A DNA stretch of 64,000 bases from Inia geoffrensis (taxonomy: Eukaryota; Chordata; Mammalia; Artiodactyla; Iniidae). Where the stretch lies: positions 24,777,592-24,841,591 of the forward strand of contig CM070905.1 of the NCBI GenBank assembly GCA_036417435.1, given 5' to 3'. This document shows positions 1-12,850 of this stretch, in pieces (within the stretch, counting starts at the first letter, position 1; each line of letters begins with the position of its first letter). The position numbers and the translations under genes were made by a program. The notes under the pieces were generated by a model. The model had not been told where the DNA came from and searched no databases. It saw nothing but the letters and a program-made list of their open reading frames with translations.

Positions 1-289
1 AATAGATGAACTTCTCTGGCATCAAAGAAATGCTCATTTGTGGAAGGTCGATAGGCTCATTATTCTTAGCCATTTATACAAAGACTCCCAAGGGAAGATA
101 TCTACTTGGCAGCATTTCGGTGGAGCATCATATTTACTAAATGGTAAGAAGACAAAATTTCTTCTAAAAGCATCTTAGAATTTTTATTGTCCTTCCCTCA
201 GTAAGAGAAAAATGGTATTGCTGGACTTGACGGCTGTATCATAACATCCACAGAAAGTATAGTTGGCAAAGCGCTTTCCAATACACCAT

Positions 290-400
290 CTCGTTTTAAC
301 CTTGACAACAGCCCTGTCTTATGATGAGGCACAGGGCAGCCAAGGGCTTTGCTCAGGATCACACAGCCAGCAGGGAACAGAGCAGGATCATCAGCTTTCA
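290..400 (-). mobile_element. MIR SINE fragment
   Basis: The stretch reads like the reverse complement of a mammalian MIR core: a 'GATGAGGCACAGGGC' block is followed by a 'GGATCACACAGCCAGCAGG' block, as in the usual 'tcacacagctagtaag' segment. It is internally deleted and strongly diverged, so it is an old copy. Nothing recognisable lies before it (1-289). Confidence 0.5.
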
Positions 401-924
401 AATCTTATTTCATGGTTCTTTGGTGGATCTTAAACTTAGAGTGAACTTGAACAAGATGAATGTAAAGTCCTTAGCTCTTCCAGGCTCCGTAATTTGTCGC
501 ATCACCAGCCGTGATGGTTTTAGCCCCTTCATAGCCGTCTCCTTTTCTTTGGGAAATGCCCCAACACCTTTCTCATTGTTTTCGTTTTTTTTTTTTTTTT
601 TTCTGTGAGAATTTTGAGAGATTTCTATAATTTTGTTTTTTAGTTATTTGGCTATGAGTAACTCATTTAACGTAAAAGTTGGCAGTGATGTCTTAGCAAG
701 AACCGTGAATATACTCAGGGATTCCCGCAAGTGAGAAAAATCTATCCTACAAATTGTTTTCAGGTACAATAAGGATTTTAAGTATGTTAGATTCCATAAT
801 TAATAGAACCTATATAAGGCTATACATGCTAGACATTTTATTAAGCATTTGTTTTTATTTTGCAGCATTTTATTCATATATTTTTAGGGGTTACGTATGT
901 TCATAGGTCTTCAAAAAGCACATT
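401..924. other. Unique AT-rich stretch
   Basis: No gene or repeat family recognised. The only landmark is a run of 17 T at about 586-602. Confidence 0.6.
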
Positions 925-1065
925 TTCAGTTTCTCATCCATAAATTGGATATAATAATAGCACCTGCCTCATACGGCTGTTAATGAGATCAAGTCAATTT
1001 CAATTAATAAAGCTCTCAGAACACACCTAGCACATCGTACTCAATATGATTAGTTAGTATTATTT
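925..1065 (+). mobile_element. MIR SINE fragment
   Basis: The order of motifs matches the 3' half of MIR: 'tcatccataaattgg', then 'ataatagcacctgcctcat', then 'acctagcaca..tactcaat'. It is diverged and lacks the tRNA-like head. Confidence 0.5.
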
Positions 1066-1280
1066 TCCTATTAGACAAAAGAGCTTTCATTATATACCTC
1101 ATGACAGAACTAATTTATAGGGAACCAGTAATTTCACAATTTGAATCCTAATGTAATCCATGACTACTAGTTTACACTGAATACCAAAATAATTTTGGAA
1201 TATAGCTCTTAAGAAATGATACGGTTTAAGAGAAGAGACTATATAAAGTAATTCCAGTCAAATATAGCAACAGGATTAAT

Positions 1281-1612
1281 GGGAATGGTTTTTTGTTTTT
1301 GTTATTTAATTTTTAAAATTTATTTATTTTTGGCTGCGTTGGGTCTTCGTTGCAGTACACCGGCTTCTCATTGCGGTGGCTTCTCTTGTGGCGGAGAGTG
1401 GGCTCTAGGCGCGCGGGTTTCAGTAGTTGTGGCACGCAGGCTCAGTAGTTGTGGCTCGCGGGCTCTAGAGCGCAGGCTCAGTAGTTGTGGTGCACGGGCT
1501 TATTTGCTCCGCGGCATGTAGGATCTTCCCGGGCCAGGGCTCGAACCCGTGTCCCCTGCATTGGCAGGTGGATTCTTAACCACTGCACCACCAGGGAAGT
1601 CCGGGAATGTTT
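1281..1612 (-). mobile_element. CHR-type tRNA-derived SINE with target-site duplication
   Basis: The element (about 1291-1602) is inserted in reverse. The poly-T/A-rich end is on the left, followed by the 'ggctgcgttgggtcttcgtt' tail domain and repeated 'cagtagttgtgg' blocks. The tRNA-like head ends in 'ccaccagggaagtcc' on the right. A near-perfect duplication flanks it: GGGAATGGTT at 1281-1290 and GGGAATGTTT at 1603-1612. CHR SINEs are shared by cetaceans, hippos and ruminants. The open frames through it are by-products of its low stop content. Confidence 0.9.
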
Positions 1613-1654
1613 CAATGAAAGGCAAAAATCAACCCTTTCCAGTAGAGTAGAATA

Positions 1655-1890
1655 GAGTAAGATGATTAAGAACATGGCTGTCTTTTTTTCAAATTTTGGC
1701 TTTGAGTTTCCTCCCTGTGAGATCTTGGGTAAGTTAACTGAGCCCCTGCAGCACCCATTCCTTCATCTGTAAAATGAGGTATTAATAGTATGTACATTGA
1801 GGGTCAGGGGAGGATTAAATGAGATGGTGCCAAAGCGCTTAGCCCAGGGCCTGGCACAGAGTGATGGTCAAATGTTGGTGTTACAATCAT
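1655..1890 (+). mobile_element. MIR SINE
   Basis: A well-preserved MIR order is visible: a 'gatcttgggtaagttaactgag' block, 'ttcatctgtaaaatgagg', 'ggattaaatgagat', 'aaagcgcttagcccagggcctggcaca' and a 'gtcaaatgttggtgtta' end. This is one of the clearest MIR copies here. Confidence 0.8.
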
Positions 1891-3799
1891 GAGCTCAGGA
1901 TGGGAGCCCAGAGACTGGTCCCTTTAGCCCAAACAGGCCTGATGCTGACTTACCCTCATTATATCCCCCAGGCACCAATGTTTTGCAGCTCTTTAACATT
2001 CCTGCCTACAGTTGATTTAAAGAATTTACATCTTCCCCTCCCTTTTGTCTGAAGTTCCAACACGCCCCTAGGGGTGAACCTCTATTTGAGAATCACTGAT
2101 TATTCTGCATATTTCTTCCAGCCAGGGAAATGTTGTCAAGCATTGGTTGGCTTTCTGTAGTTTCTATTATAAAAAATATACACACACGTATATATTTATA
2201 TTTGAATGATATCATCACAAGTTCTGTAATATAAAAATATAATATTGAAGAAAAATTTCAAAACTCTACAGTTAACACTTTCTGATTCTTCTATCCAGTT
2301 TGTCTGGAACATAGGCTCCCTACAGTAGGGGACGAAGTACAAAGAATACAGTTTGGTTGGCCACAGGTTGGGAAAAATCCCCGTTTTCCAAGGCAATTTA
2401 CAAATTGAGCAAAAAAACCCCACTCATATTTTAATGCATAACTAATATTTTCATAAGTCACTTGTTTGAATACTTTTGTCAAAAGTAAGTTATTTTCCTT
2501 TTAAGAGAAATATACCTGCCCTTGATAATTAAATTTCTGTTAAGTACTTTTCTTTTTCCCTCATGTAATGGTTTTCTATTTCAACCCCAACTTCTTTTAT
2601 TTAAATGTGAAATTTGTGAGTCAAATATGGCAAATGGTATAAAATGCAAAATTACCTTTTAATTCATTACCCTGCAGTTTTATTCATTTCTGTAATAGGC
2701 TTCCATGGTGGGGAAGTACTGACTTTAAGTCAATTAATTTAGAAATGATTCCTATTTCCAAGACATAGCACTGGTTTTAACCTGTTCTGTGGTTCATCAC
2801 TTTTATTTTTTTTAGTTTTAAATGGTTTTAATTTTTAAAATTTAATGGTACAAACCACTTTTGCTATCATGTTTTAGAAGTTTGCCTTCACTTTTCGAAT
2901 ACTCTGTTTTGTAAGAGCACTTTATTCTGAATTAATAATGCTTTTAAAATGTAAAAAAATGCCTTAGTTACAGCCACGGACCATAGATCGCTGACCCCTA
3001 CATAAGACTTGAATTTTATAAGTGATAGATTCTCGGTCTCCTCTCAGGCCTCATGTGCTTCATCACTTTTAAGCAGGGGTGCACCTCAAAGAAATTTTGT
3101 AAGAACTGAAAATCTGAAAATGGGATAAAGAAACAGGGTAGAGATTGGTATACCACTGGGAGGGGAACTAGACAAGTAAAAGAAAGTGCTCTGAGAAGGA
3201 GGAAAGGGAGATCGGGGCTTCCTGTAGTTGAGTGGGTAGAAAATAAAAGAATGTTGGCATTAGAGGCCCAAACAGCAGAATTAGATCTGAATCGCACAGG
3301 ACATTGAGATTTTTAACCCATGTCAGTAGTTCCAGGAAACAACCAAAGGTTAAAAGTGGTTAATTGCTACAAGAAGCCCTCTGTGCTTAAAATTCGCTTT
3401 CACATTGATCTTAAATATAAAAATACCCCTCAGCTCAACACTGGTGTGTTTCTGAGCCTTTCCTTAAAATATCCTAGACCATAGAAAGGTTATGTGCTTA
3501 TAAACTTACCTGCAGATCTTACATTTATTTGCTTTATGCAACAAAGACTTTTCTGAAAAATGAGTTGCAAAATAAATTTTTATAAATAGAAACATTTTTG
3601 AAAAACACCAGAGGGGCTTTCAACTTACAAGAACTCAAATAATAATTCTTTGATTTAGTAATTCCATAAGCTCAACTATACTCGGTTTTAAAAATAGGCA
3701 AAACACAAAGCAAAGTTTTAAGAGCTCTGGGAAAACAGAGCAAGACAGCAGAAGATTGTTTAAAATGGTCATAAATGAGGCAGGGAGAACAGACTATAT
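1891..3799. other. Unique sequence
   Basis: No exon, RNA gene or confident repeat. A short alternating AT/CA stretch lies at about 2170-2195. Short open frames are not supported by any recognisable product. Confidence 0.6.
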
Positions 3800-3985
3800 A
3801 TATACTGGTCGGCAGGTGCAAATATCTCTGTAGGATACACAAGAAACTGAGAATATCAGTTGCTTCTGGGAGAAGAGGACAAATGGGGGTTAAGGATACT
3901 GGAGATTTTTCACTGTAAATCCTTTTGTATTACTTGAATTTTGAACCGTGTAAGTGTGTTACCTCCCCTCAAAAAAAAGATGATG
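3800..3985 (+). mobile_element. Old L1 3'-end fragment (L1M type)
   Basis: The blocks 'ttgcttctgggagaagaggac', 'gagatttttcactgtaaatcc' and 'gaattttgaaccgtgtaagtgt' followed by A-rich sequence resemble the 3' untranslated end of old mammalian L1M elements. Boundaries are approximate. Confidence 0.5.
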
Positions 3986-4814
3986 AGACTGTCTGTTTGG
4001 CTTTGTGATGATGAGAAAGTCTTTTTGGCTTTGTGAAGAAACAGATCATTCTTTCATCTCTGTGTAACTATGTTTTAGTTATCTATCACGTGCTAGCCAC
4101 TGTTGTGGGCATTAGTTTGATCTTTCTGAGGAGACAGTCTTTCTGAGGAGGGAACCTGTGAGCTGGACCAGACTGTGCCAGGCAATGGGAGTATGTGCAG
4201 CACCTTCAGGGAGGAAAGGGTGGAAGGACAAACTATTTTGGGTTGAGTGGCCACTGTGTGTGTATTTATAGGCACTTGTGTATATATGCACATCCCTCTG
4301 CCTTTGGTCCACTTCATCACTGACCCCCATCCCTGTGGATGGCAGGATCAGCATTTCACCAAGATGCCAGAGAGCTGTGGACCTGTGAAACCATTTCTGG
4401 ATTCTATTTTTCACGGCCCCAGGGTTTGCTGTTCCGTGGAGACCCCATAAATACCACAGATAACACTTGGAAGGGGCGTATTAAGTTCCTCTCACAGAGG
4501 CAAGCCTGAGGTATTTCTCCCCCCAAATCAGAGAGAATGTCAAAAAGGAAGAGAAGAGATGAGAGTTTTGGCCTCATGCCCAGAATCACCTGTATGGATG
4601 CTACCTTTGCAGGGGGAGGGTGTGGTCCCCCAAATAGGAGGATTTTGGAGAGATGCAGTGAGACCAGGTGAACTATAAAAGTAGCTGGTAAAATAATGCT
4701 CAAGGTAGTGATTTTCTTGTCCCCCCGCCATTATTATTTTTTTTCTTTAGAGTAAGTCATAAGAGAGTCATTTGATTTTTTTTTCTGTTTATTTAACAAT
4801 TTATCATAACATGT
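3986..4814. other. Unique sequence
   Basis: No recognised gene or repeat. Overlapping 75-100-codon frames on the minus strand at 4093-4703 lack recognisable domains and I treat them as chance. Confidence 0.6.
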
Positions 4815-5005
4815 CAGGTACTGTTCTAAATGCTTTCAGTTATTTATTCATTTTATCCTCTTAATATCTTTGTTGCTAGTCCCACTTCAATGACAATGAA
4901 ACAGTCACAGAGGTTAGACAACCTGCCGTCATCACATAGCTGGTGGGTACAGAGCTGGGTTTCTAACCCAGGCACTTAGGCTCCAGAGTCCTGCCCTTAT
5001 TGAGT
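4815..5005 (-). mobile_element. MIR SINE
   Basis: Reverse-complement MIR: 'caggtactgttctaaatgcttt', 'tttatcctcttaatatc', 'cagaggttagacaacctgcc', 'cacatagctggtgggtac' and 'ctaacccaggcacttaggctcc' occur in the family order. Confidence 0.75.
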
Positions 5006-6339
5006 ATATTGGCAAAGGAATACATTTAAACTTCCTTATTTTCTATCTAAAAGGATTTCTATTCAATTTGAATATTGATGCAAACACCCTTAGAAAAATA
5101 ATTTGACAATAGCGAGTGCCAGCGTTTAGATTACATTACAATTATAAGGGAGATAGAGAAGGAAGTTTATTAGCTTGTATGTTCAATCAGAAGATTTGAC
5201 CTGGCTTAATTAAATTTTCCAGATGAATCCAAAAAGGGAAATGAACACAGGGCAATAATTGGTTGAACTCATTTCTTATTAGGTAAACATGTTAATATAG
5301 TGCAATTTTGTCCCTTTTGGGTATGAAGTTTTAATAGTAAAAACACCCATGAAGTTTACCATACAGCTGTCATGGAAGAGGAAGCAAAAGGTGGAGAGCT
5401 CAAGGTGCCCATTCAACAGCCGGGGGTTTATTCGTTCCATGGGACACATTTTACCTTATTGTGCCATTACACTTTATTCAGGCACTATTAGCAAGTACAG
5501 TGGCCTGTAAAGAAAAATTAACTTTCAATAAAGATATGAGCAATGAAGTAAAATATGGGAAGTTCATACTCTTGCTGCTAGGATCTCTAAAATGTACCAC
5601 AAAGTTCTAATAGTAAAATTTCTTTGAACTACATGATGCTCCCTGACAGGGCTTTTGTGGAAAAATAAAATGGGAAAGGATACCCTTTTGCCCTTGTTAG
5701 CTGTTTCCAAACCTACTGAAGATTGTGTGGCTCCTCCTAAATGCCTGCCCATTTCCTTCAAGCACAGGTCTAACATATACCATCTCTCACTTAACTATGC
5801 AGAGTTGGGAAAATGCATCACTTATAAAATCTTTCACTAGGGTGTCAAGTGGCCTGAGTTGTGTGTATGTAGAGCTGAACTGTGATCTCTTGCAGCAGCG
5901 TAATGGCTCACAACTAGAGGTCAAGGCCTATTGCTTCTTCCTCAGACCCTGCTCCACACCCAGGAACACAGGTTTGCACCTCAGTACCAGAGTAGGGTGG
6001 GATTTGGCCTGCGATCCAGGTAGAGTTGGCAGCAGCATTTAGGGATTAGCTTGAGAGTGTGCACGTGCACCCATCCACACACATGTACACGTACACAACT
6101 CACATATACACACACACATACAGTGCTCTCCAGAGACATCATGTTTAAAGATGGTTATGCAAATGTAGGAGAGCAAGTTGGTAAATTTTGTCCTGTTTTA
6201 TAGTTCTGTTATAAAGAAGAATTACTGTAAGCCCAGGCAGACTCTATTCCTCTTGGAAAGGACTCATCTGTGAATACATGTTGGACTTAAGGTACTATCT
6301 TAGGATGTATAATTGAGGTGCATCATCTCTCATGATAGG
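5006..6339. other. Unique sequence with small CA/CG-TG tract
   Basis: No gene recognised. A degenerate CA/TACA simple repeat occurs at about 6060-6122. Confidence 0.6.
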
Positions 6340-6830
6340 TAAGGAATCATGATGCTCTTGTCACCCCTCTGTTCAAAACCCTGCAGCTACTCGCCATTTC
6401 ACTCCGAGTTGAAGCCAAAGTCCTCACGGAGGCCCACAAGGCACCCCTCCTCCCCCCTTGTCTTAGGGCCTTTGCTCCAGCTGTCCCCTGCCTGGAACAT
6501 TCTTCCTCTGGCTCCCTCCGTCACCTCCATCAAGTCAGCTCAAATCTCACTTTCCTGACGAAGCCCGACACGACTTTCTTCCTCACCTCTGCTATCCTGA
6601 TCCCACTTACACTGCCCTTACTTTTCCTTTTTTTCCGTTATACTTAGCACTTCTACTCTATTTATTTTATTTATTGTTTACCATTTAGCTCCTCTTTCTA
6701 AAATCGCAAGCTCCATGAGGACAGGGATCGTTGTTCCCCTCTGATGGGTCCCAAGGGCCTAGAAGGAGTATTCAGCACATTGTGGGTGCTCAGTAAATGT
6801 GGAATGTGCGATTGGACTCACTGAACCACT
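6340..6830 (+). mobile_element. L2 LINE 3' end
   Basis: Typical 3' end of an old L2 in sense orientation: 'ccctgcctggaacattcttcc', a 'gcaagctccatgaggacaggg' block and the terminal 'gtgggtgctcagtaaatgtgga'. The 69-codon frame at 6349 lies inside it and is a remnant at best. Confidence 0.75.
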
Positions 6831-6834
6831 GCCT

Positions 6835-7035
6835 CACGGAAACTATCTTTAGTCCTCTTCACAATCCCAAGCACTATGATTCCTGTTTTCTAGATGAGGA
6901 AACCGTAGCTCAGACAGATGAAGTATCTCATCCAAATAAAAGGAGTTACCAAGGGCCGGTGACAGGATGTGTGACGGGTCTGCCTGCCTTCAGAGCCATG
7001 TGCTTTCTTCAGCGCCAGCATCACATCTTCTGAAA
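6835..7035 (-). mobile_element. MIR SINE fragment
   Basis: 'ttctagatgaggaaaccgtagctcagac' and neighbouring blocks match reverse-complement MIR. It directly follows the L2 copy. Confidence 0.55.
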
Positions 7036-7389
7036 TGGAATTATAGTTGATAAAAGCAGGCTGAATTATAGTTTGTCCTGATATGATGGAGGTAACCCCA
7101 GACAGAGCAAGAGAAGCTTGTGCTTTTTTGTGATTCTAGGCTTAGACATAACCTTTTATGTAGTTTTAAGGTCTTTGGGGTGGAGTGAGGTTGAGGATCA
7201 GAGAGAGAGGGGATGATCCCAGAAAGCTGAATGACAACATCCTTGAATTTATATGTGAAATCAACTAACCTAGAGAAGAAGGGAGAGAGGGTAAGTAGAT
7301 GTAGGTCAGAAAGGATCTGTTCTGCGCAATATGTGTTCAGTTTGGGTTTTATTTTTAGGTTCCTATTCACCCAACATCTCTTAAGATAG

Positions 7390-7545
7390 TGTCTTTCAAA
7401 CTTGAGTGTGCTGAGAAACTTCCTGGGGAGTATGTAAAAATGCAGATCCCTAGGCTCCACCGCTTCTGGCATTTTGTCAATCTGTGGACCCAAATCTGCA
7501 TTCTCAGCAAGTTCTTCTGCGATTTCGAAACAGGTGTCTCAGAGA
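7390..7545. mobile_element. MER5-like hAT DNA transposon fragment
   Basis: The palindromic layout of MER5-type elements is visible. 'cttgagtgtgctgagaaacttcctgggg' and 'aaaaatgcagatccctaggctcc' are followed by an inverted counterpart. The copy is diverged and non-autonomous, and the 67-150-codon open frames crossing it on both strands are not genes. Confidence 0.5.
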
Positions 7546-7570
7546 TCACAGCCAGAAATCTGTCCCTAAG

Positions 7571-8265
7571 GTTTATAAGTGAAAAAAAATGACCTTATAG
7601 AGACTTGTCAAGTCCCTAAAATATTCAATATCTCAGTTTTAACCTCTTTCCTCTAAAAAACGGAGGAGCCTGTCATATTAAGACATGCAAATGGGCTTAA
7701 CAGTTGCTCCCTTAAGGAGCCTTTGCCATTTGGCTGGTTAGTGATTGGAGCCTACTGACAGGGTGGCGATTGAAAAGCACTGTTCTTGGGTGCAACGTGC
7801 CTTCTGAAAATATTCATTGATGTGAAATGCAAGTGCTCTACAGCCTTTCTGGAAGAGCTCTCTATAATGAAATGTAACAGTTATTCTCACTACTGTAGTT
7901 AAGTTTAAATGCTAACGTCTTAAGCATCTATATCCCTAGGCTGATCTCCCAAGTCCCACGACCTATGAAGAGTCTAGAGAGGCTGGGGCATTGAATCAAT
8001 GCCTTTCACTATGTAGGAAAATCCTGCTTTTTCTTGAAATCGCTTTGTTGTTACCACATAGGTGGGAGCTGTGCCTCAGTGAATATATGACTAAAATGAA
8101 GCCTAATCCATGAGTTTGCTAATAGTATTTCCCTGTTTACAGTTAAATTCTGCTTCAAGTCCCACACATGCACTCTCGTGGCAGTTAAGGGTATGGCTGG
8201 CTACCTGTTTCAGGTAGTACCTCATGGGTTTCAGTTTTAGAGTTATATTACTTTAGTTCAGGGTG
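7571..8265. other. Unique sequence
   Basis: No gene, RNA or recognised repeat. Confidence 0.6.
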
Positions 8266-8644
8266 AGATCCTCATTTTTATTTGTATTTATTTATTTATT
8301 TATTTATTTTAAAAATAAATTTATTTGCTGTGTGCGGGCTTTCTCTAGCTGCGGTGAGCCGGGGCTACTCTTTGTTACGGTATGCGGCCTTCTCATTGCG
8401 GTGGCTTCTCTTGTTGCGGAGCATGGGCTCTAGGTGCGTGGGCTTCAGTAGTTGTGGCACGTGGGCTCAGTAGTTGTGGCTCACAGGCTCTAGAGTGCAG
8501 GCTCAGTAGTTGTGGAGCACGGGCTTAGTTGCTCCGTGGCATGTGGGATCTTCCCAGACCAGGGATCAAACCCGTGTCCCCTGCATTGGCAGGCGGATTC
8601 TTAACCCCTGCGCCACCAGCGAAGTCCCAAGATCCTCATTTTTA
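8266..8644 (-). mobile_element. CHR-type SINE with perfect 15-bp target-site duplication
   Basis: AGATCCTCATTTTTA occurs at 8266-8280 and again at 8630-8644, so the insertion boundaries are certain. The element (8281-8629) is reversed: a TTTA-rich tail on the left, repeated 'cagtagttgtgg' blocks in the middle and the tRNA-like head ending 'gccaccagcgaagtccc' on the right. The perfect duplication suggests a younger insertion than the copy at 1291. Confidence 0.95.
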
Positions 8645-10658
8645 AAGAGTTGTGACACTGAATCTGTCACTTCATGAAGTGTAACTTGTCTTGGCATTGA
8701 TGAAATCAAGCCGAATTCACAGGATGATTTATTACCAAGTAGGAATCCCAGTTTACTCAACTGCACTGGAAGGACGGCTTCCCCTGGATGGTTGGATGGG
8801 TCTGTCCTCGATGGTAAGGCAGCTGTTGCTGGGAGTGTGTTGGCGAGCACACAGTTAGAGGAGGGAATAGAGTGTCGCTAAGACGACATTTGATTTAGGT
8901 TAACATTAACTGCTGTGTGCGCTTTCTCCAGCCTAGGAATATTTTTGTCTAAGTAAGTCCTGGTTATCTCCATTCAGGGCACACTTTTCACTCTTCTGAG
9001 CTGAAGTTACATATATTTATTTTGATGACCCTGTTGTTTTTGACCCCTCCATCAGTTACCCCAAACTTTTATTACAACATCACTTCTAAAAACACTTAAC
9101 AATTTATCTTACTGCTACATTTTAGCAAGTTACTTTCTGATCTCGAATTTTATCAGCAAACTGTCTAAATCAGTCATAGTAATAATGGCAACATGTGACT
9201 TCATAAGAGACCTCATCCTGAGGATGATCCTGAGGATCAGGGCGGACTGTGACTTTTCTAAGGTCATCTAGCCCGTTAGTGGTCACACTAAAATCCAGTC
9301 CCCTGACTCCTTGTTATGGACTCTTTTCTTTAATTCTCACAGCTTTGTGTTCCTATGGCTAACTAGAGGTATAGGACAGTTTTCAGCTGTAGAATTGAGC
9401 GCAACTAACTAGCTCGGCTGGGAAGAGAGCCTACCATGGTGATCTCTTTAACACAGCATTCTAACCAACCTAACCAGTCTATATGTGGGTGATCCCAGTT
9501 CATTGTAACTATTAAAGGGATGAGGGAGCAATACTTGCTTTGTGTAGACCTCAATCTAATTACTACAGCTAGATAAATTTGTCTTTTAGCAGAAGTTTTC
9601 ATTGACAGTATTCCTTGACAATTTCAAATATTAGTAATTAGCTTGCATTTTGAAGCTATTTCTCCCTTCAGTCTTAGAAAAGCATTTGCCTCTTTGAAGC
9701 TGTATTTCTGGTGTGGGTATAGAATTCCCTACAAACAGAAAGAGAACCATTAAATTTCTTTTTTAAAAATTGGTAAAAAACTGTAAAATGGCTTTTCATG
9801 GCCCTATAATTTGAAAATAATTGAATTTTTCAAAAAGGGCATTTCCCCATATTTCCTAGTACAGAGAATCTATAATATAGGAACATAATAAATATTTGGA
9901 ATGAATGAATAAATATTAACTTTGGTCATCAAATGAAGTGTATTTGATGAGATGAGAAACCAGACATCAAAGGACCAGCCAAGTGACTGGTTGTATTGTG
10001 CACCCTGAGAACCAGGCTAGGTGTTCTAGCTCCCTAAATCACCTAATCTTTCTCTAATGATGTGTCATGAAGATCTTTGATAATTTTTGTAAAAGGAAAT
10101 CATGACTCTCACACAAATATAAAATGAACGTTTGTATCAAAGGTTTTATTTAAATCATTAATTAATGAGGGAACCAATAAGATGTTAAAACTGGTTCAAA
10201 GAACATTTGAGTAGCTATGCATTTATAGGCAATACTAAGATAAGTTGGTTAATATCCAGCTGAGCCTTAACCTCTCTGGTTATCTATTCCACCAAACAAA
10301 AATCTACAAGTTAATCTCTGTTCTGCAGAGTTGTAAACTAGCCCAGACAATAAAAAGCCAAGCCCAGCATTGCACTGAAAGGGGTCTCAGTAATCTCTTT
10401 TTGCCTATTTCCAAGTTTTAGATAGCTTTATGATACCCTGGTATGTTTAGGTTTTCTTACCATCACCACTTTCTTACTGCCCAGGCTGCTTCGTCCACTG
10501 ATCCTTTATTCCTCCTTTTCTTCCCCCTTTACTGTCTCCAATATATATATTTCCTTTTAATTGAAACTCTACTAAAGTTTTGTCTTGAGTGAAAGTGAAC
10601 TGTGGCATTTAATTTGTGACTTCCCTTCTAGTCCGTTGATACTGTCCTCTTTTCTTTC
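8645..10658. other. Mostly unique sequence
   Basis: A diverged MIR-like stretch (reverse) may lie at about 9185-9320. The segment 9880-9925 ('aataaatatttggaatgaatg') resembles an L2 tail. Nothing else is recognised. Confidence 0.5.
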
Positions 10659-10724
10659 ATCCATCTAATCATCCATCCATCCATCCAACCATCCATCCTT
10701 ACATCCACCCTTCCATCCATCCAT
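10659..10724. repeat. (ATCC)n simple repeat
   Basis: Imperfect tandem ATCC/CATC units with a few substitutions, probably polymorphic in copy number. Confidence 0.9.
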
Positions 10725-12429
10725 TTTTCTATCCCATTTTTATGCATTTGTCCTTGCATTTATTCAGCAAGCACTGCTGAACTCCAATTACAGGTGAGGC
10801 GTATGTTAGGAGCTGTGGAAAATAAGATATCGTATCCATGTCTTCTTCGAATTCAAGTTTATTGACTAGTCGGTGAGACAAGTCATCCATGAAAATTATA
10901 TTACAAGAGTTATTTTGTTTGCCTAGACTCAAATAATATTTCGATCAAAGATTTTTCCAAATACCTACCTTGTTATCCAAGACTCTAGTACCCTTCTATA
11001 TGAACTATTATCAATAGAACCAGTTATCACTCTGAAAGGAATTTGATTTTGAAACAGTTTGATTTGGAAATCTTTCATTTTGCCCATTGAGCTGTCAATT
11101 CAACAAAAAGTTAGAGAGTCTGTTAGTCCCTGGGAACTGTATGGGCACTGGGCATACATCTTCACAGAACTTTGCTAAAAGGTAAATCCTTTCCTGGGAG
11201 ATATATCTTTTTTTAGCTGCTGGTAGTCATTTCAGTTTTAGTGTAGTGTACTCTTTGACTGAGATAGAGAATGTGAGGGTATTTGAGTACCCGAGAAATA
11301 CAAAGAAGAGCTCACCTTGAAACAATAGAATGAAGAAAATGGATGATGGAATTTCAGTCATTCTTAAGAACGGTGGGGGGGGGGGTGGTTTTGAGGGAAT
11401 TCGTTATAGGTTGTTGTTTGGAGAGAAGAGGATTGCTTAGTTATTTGTTGGTTGGTTGGTTAAGGAGAGAGAGAGAGAGGAATAGAAAGGAGGGAAGGGC
11501 ATTACAGAAATTTCCCCATACCTTTCCATAGCTATCTGGGCCCTGATTGGAGAAAGGAAACCAGTGCTAGAAATGCAGAGGGTCTCATTGTCTCAATATA
11601 AATAGGCACCAGCCTAAACATGCCACAGAGGTCTCAAAATCAGTCACTTAGGAGCCATGTTTGAGAAGCCAGGTAGCTTAACCCTAGCTGAGGGCAAAAT
11701 CTAGGAAATCCTATTTCCTTGTCTTCCCAATTAACATACAGCTGCTTTCAGCACTGCCTTATTTGTCCTGACACAGTTTAGTGATCTGAATAGTCCTCAT
11801 AATGAAGAAATAGCCTGCATATGCCAAGCATTAAGAGTTTCCACTATTGTCCCTTTGTTAAAATGTTCATAATTTTGCTCCTGAAGGAGAGGATGTGGTG
11901 GGCTGGGAGGAAGGTGGCTGGGGACTAAGGTCAGGTTCGCTTGGAGAGATGAGAGTTATCCATCTTTGCCAATGTGTTGACATCGCCTGGAATTCATCCC
12001 ATTCACAGGGAGGAGTCTAAACTGTTATAGGTGCCACATCTTTTTTTCATAGGTCTTGAAAATGAAACTGACTATAGAAAGCTGTAGCTAAGATAACGCC
12101 GTGTTCAAGAGTAGGTAATCCTTAATTCATGCTTTTGGGAAATGTAAATAAATGGCAATATTCACTTTCTTTGTTTCCGTCATTTGAATGTACTTCATTT
12201 GAAGGAGTTTAAGATGTTTGGTGAGGGAAATTTAAATACCCAGTAAATGTTAGAGCATTATTTAGTAGAAAACATTATTATCTAAATTTGAAAAATATAT
12301 TGAATAGAATAATCTACAAACACAGAGAAAAAAAAATCTGTAATACTGCAAATGTATATACCATATATGCGTATCTAAAAATGTAACCCTAAACACTCCT
12401 GTCCGAGTGCTGGGTGGTGTGCCAGCGAC
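10725..12429. other. Unique sequence with a G-run
   Basis: No gene recognised. There is an 11-base G run at 11375-11385, TTGG repeats at about 11443-11461 and a GA repeat at about 11466-11480. Confidence 0.6.
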
Positions 12430-12850
12430 TGGACCCGGCATCAGCAGGCCAGCTTTTACTCTCATCTCCTCCTCTAACCCACCAGGGACTTTGGGCAAGT
12501 CTCCCTGCCCTGCTCTGGGCATCAGTTTCCTCACCATGTTTTTTTTTTTTTTTTTTGCGGTACGCGGGCCTCTCACTGTTGTGGCCTCTCCCATTGTGGA
12601 GCACAGGCTCCGGACGCGCAGGCTCAGCGGCCATGGCTCATGGGCCCAGCCGCTCCGCGGTATAGTGGGATCTTCCCGGACCGGGGCACGAACCCGTGTC
12701 CCCTGCATCGGCAGGCAGACTGTCAACCACTGCGCCACCAGGGAAGCCCCTCACCATGTTTTTGAAAGATTTGAACAAGATCATCGCAACAGTTTTTCCA
12801 GCTCAGTGATTCTAGGTTTGGCCAAAATTTGAGTTCCTTAGGAACAACGG
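12430..12850 (+). mobile_element. MIR SINE split by a younger SINE
   Basis: 'actttgggcaagtctccctgcc' and 'gggcatcagtttcctcaccatg' read as MIR up to 12543. A CHRS element then interrupts it, and the duplicated 'cctcaccatgtttttg' resumes the older sequence at 12749. This shows the relative ages directly: MIR first, CHRS later. Confidence 0.6.
12529..12763 (-). mobile_element. CHRS (cetacean) SINE with 15-bp target-site duplication
   Basis: CCTCACCATGTTTTT is present at 12529-12543 and 12749-12763. Between them is a short CHR-type SINE in reverse: poly-T, 'gcggtacgcgggcctctcac', 'ggctcagcggccatggctca', the B-box-like 'cacgaacccgtgtcccctgc' and the end 'ccaccagggaagcccc'. This compact form is characteristic of cetacean genomes and is the best clue to the organism. 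Frames on both strands through it (up to 158 codons) are repeat artefacts. Confidence 0.95.

Noticed and set aside
12262..12738. 158-codon minus-strand frame
   Set aside because: Most of it lies within the CHRS SINE at 12544-12748; the protein-like sequence recurs in every copy of the SINE.
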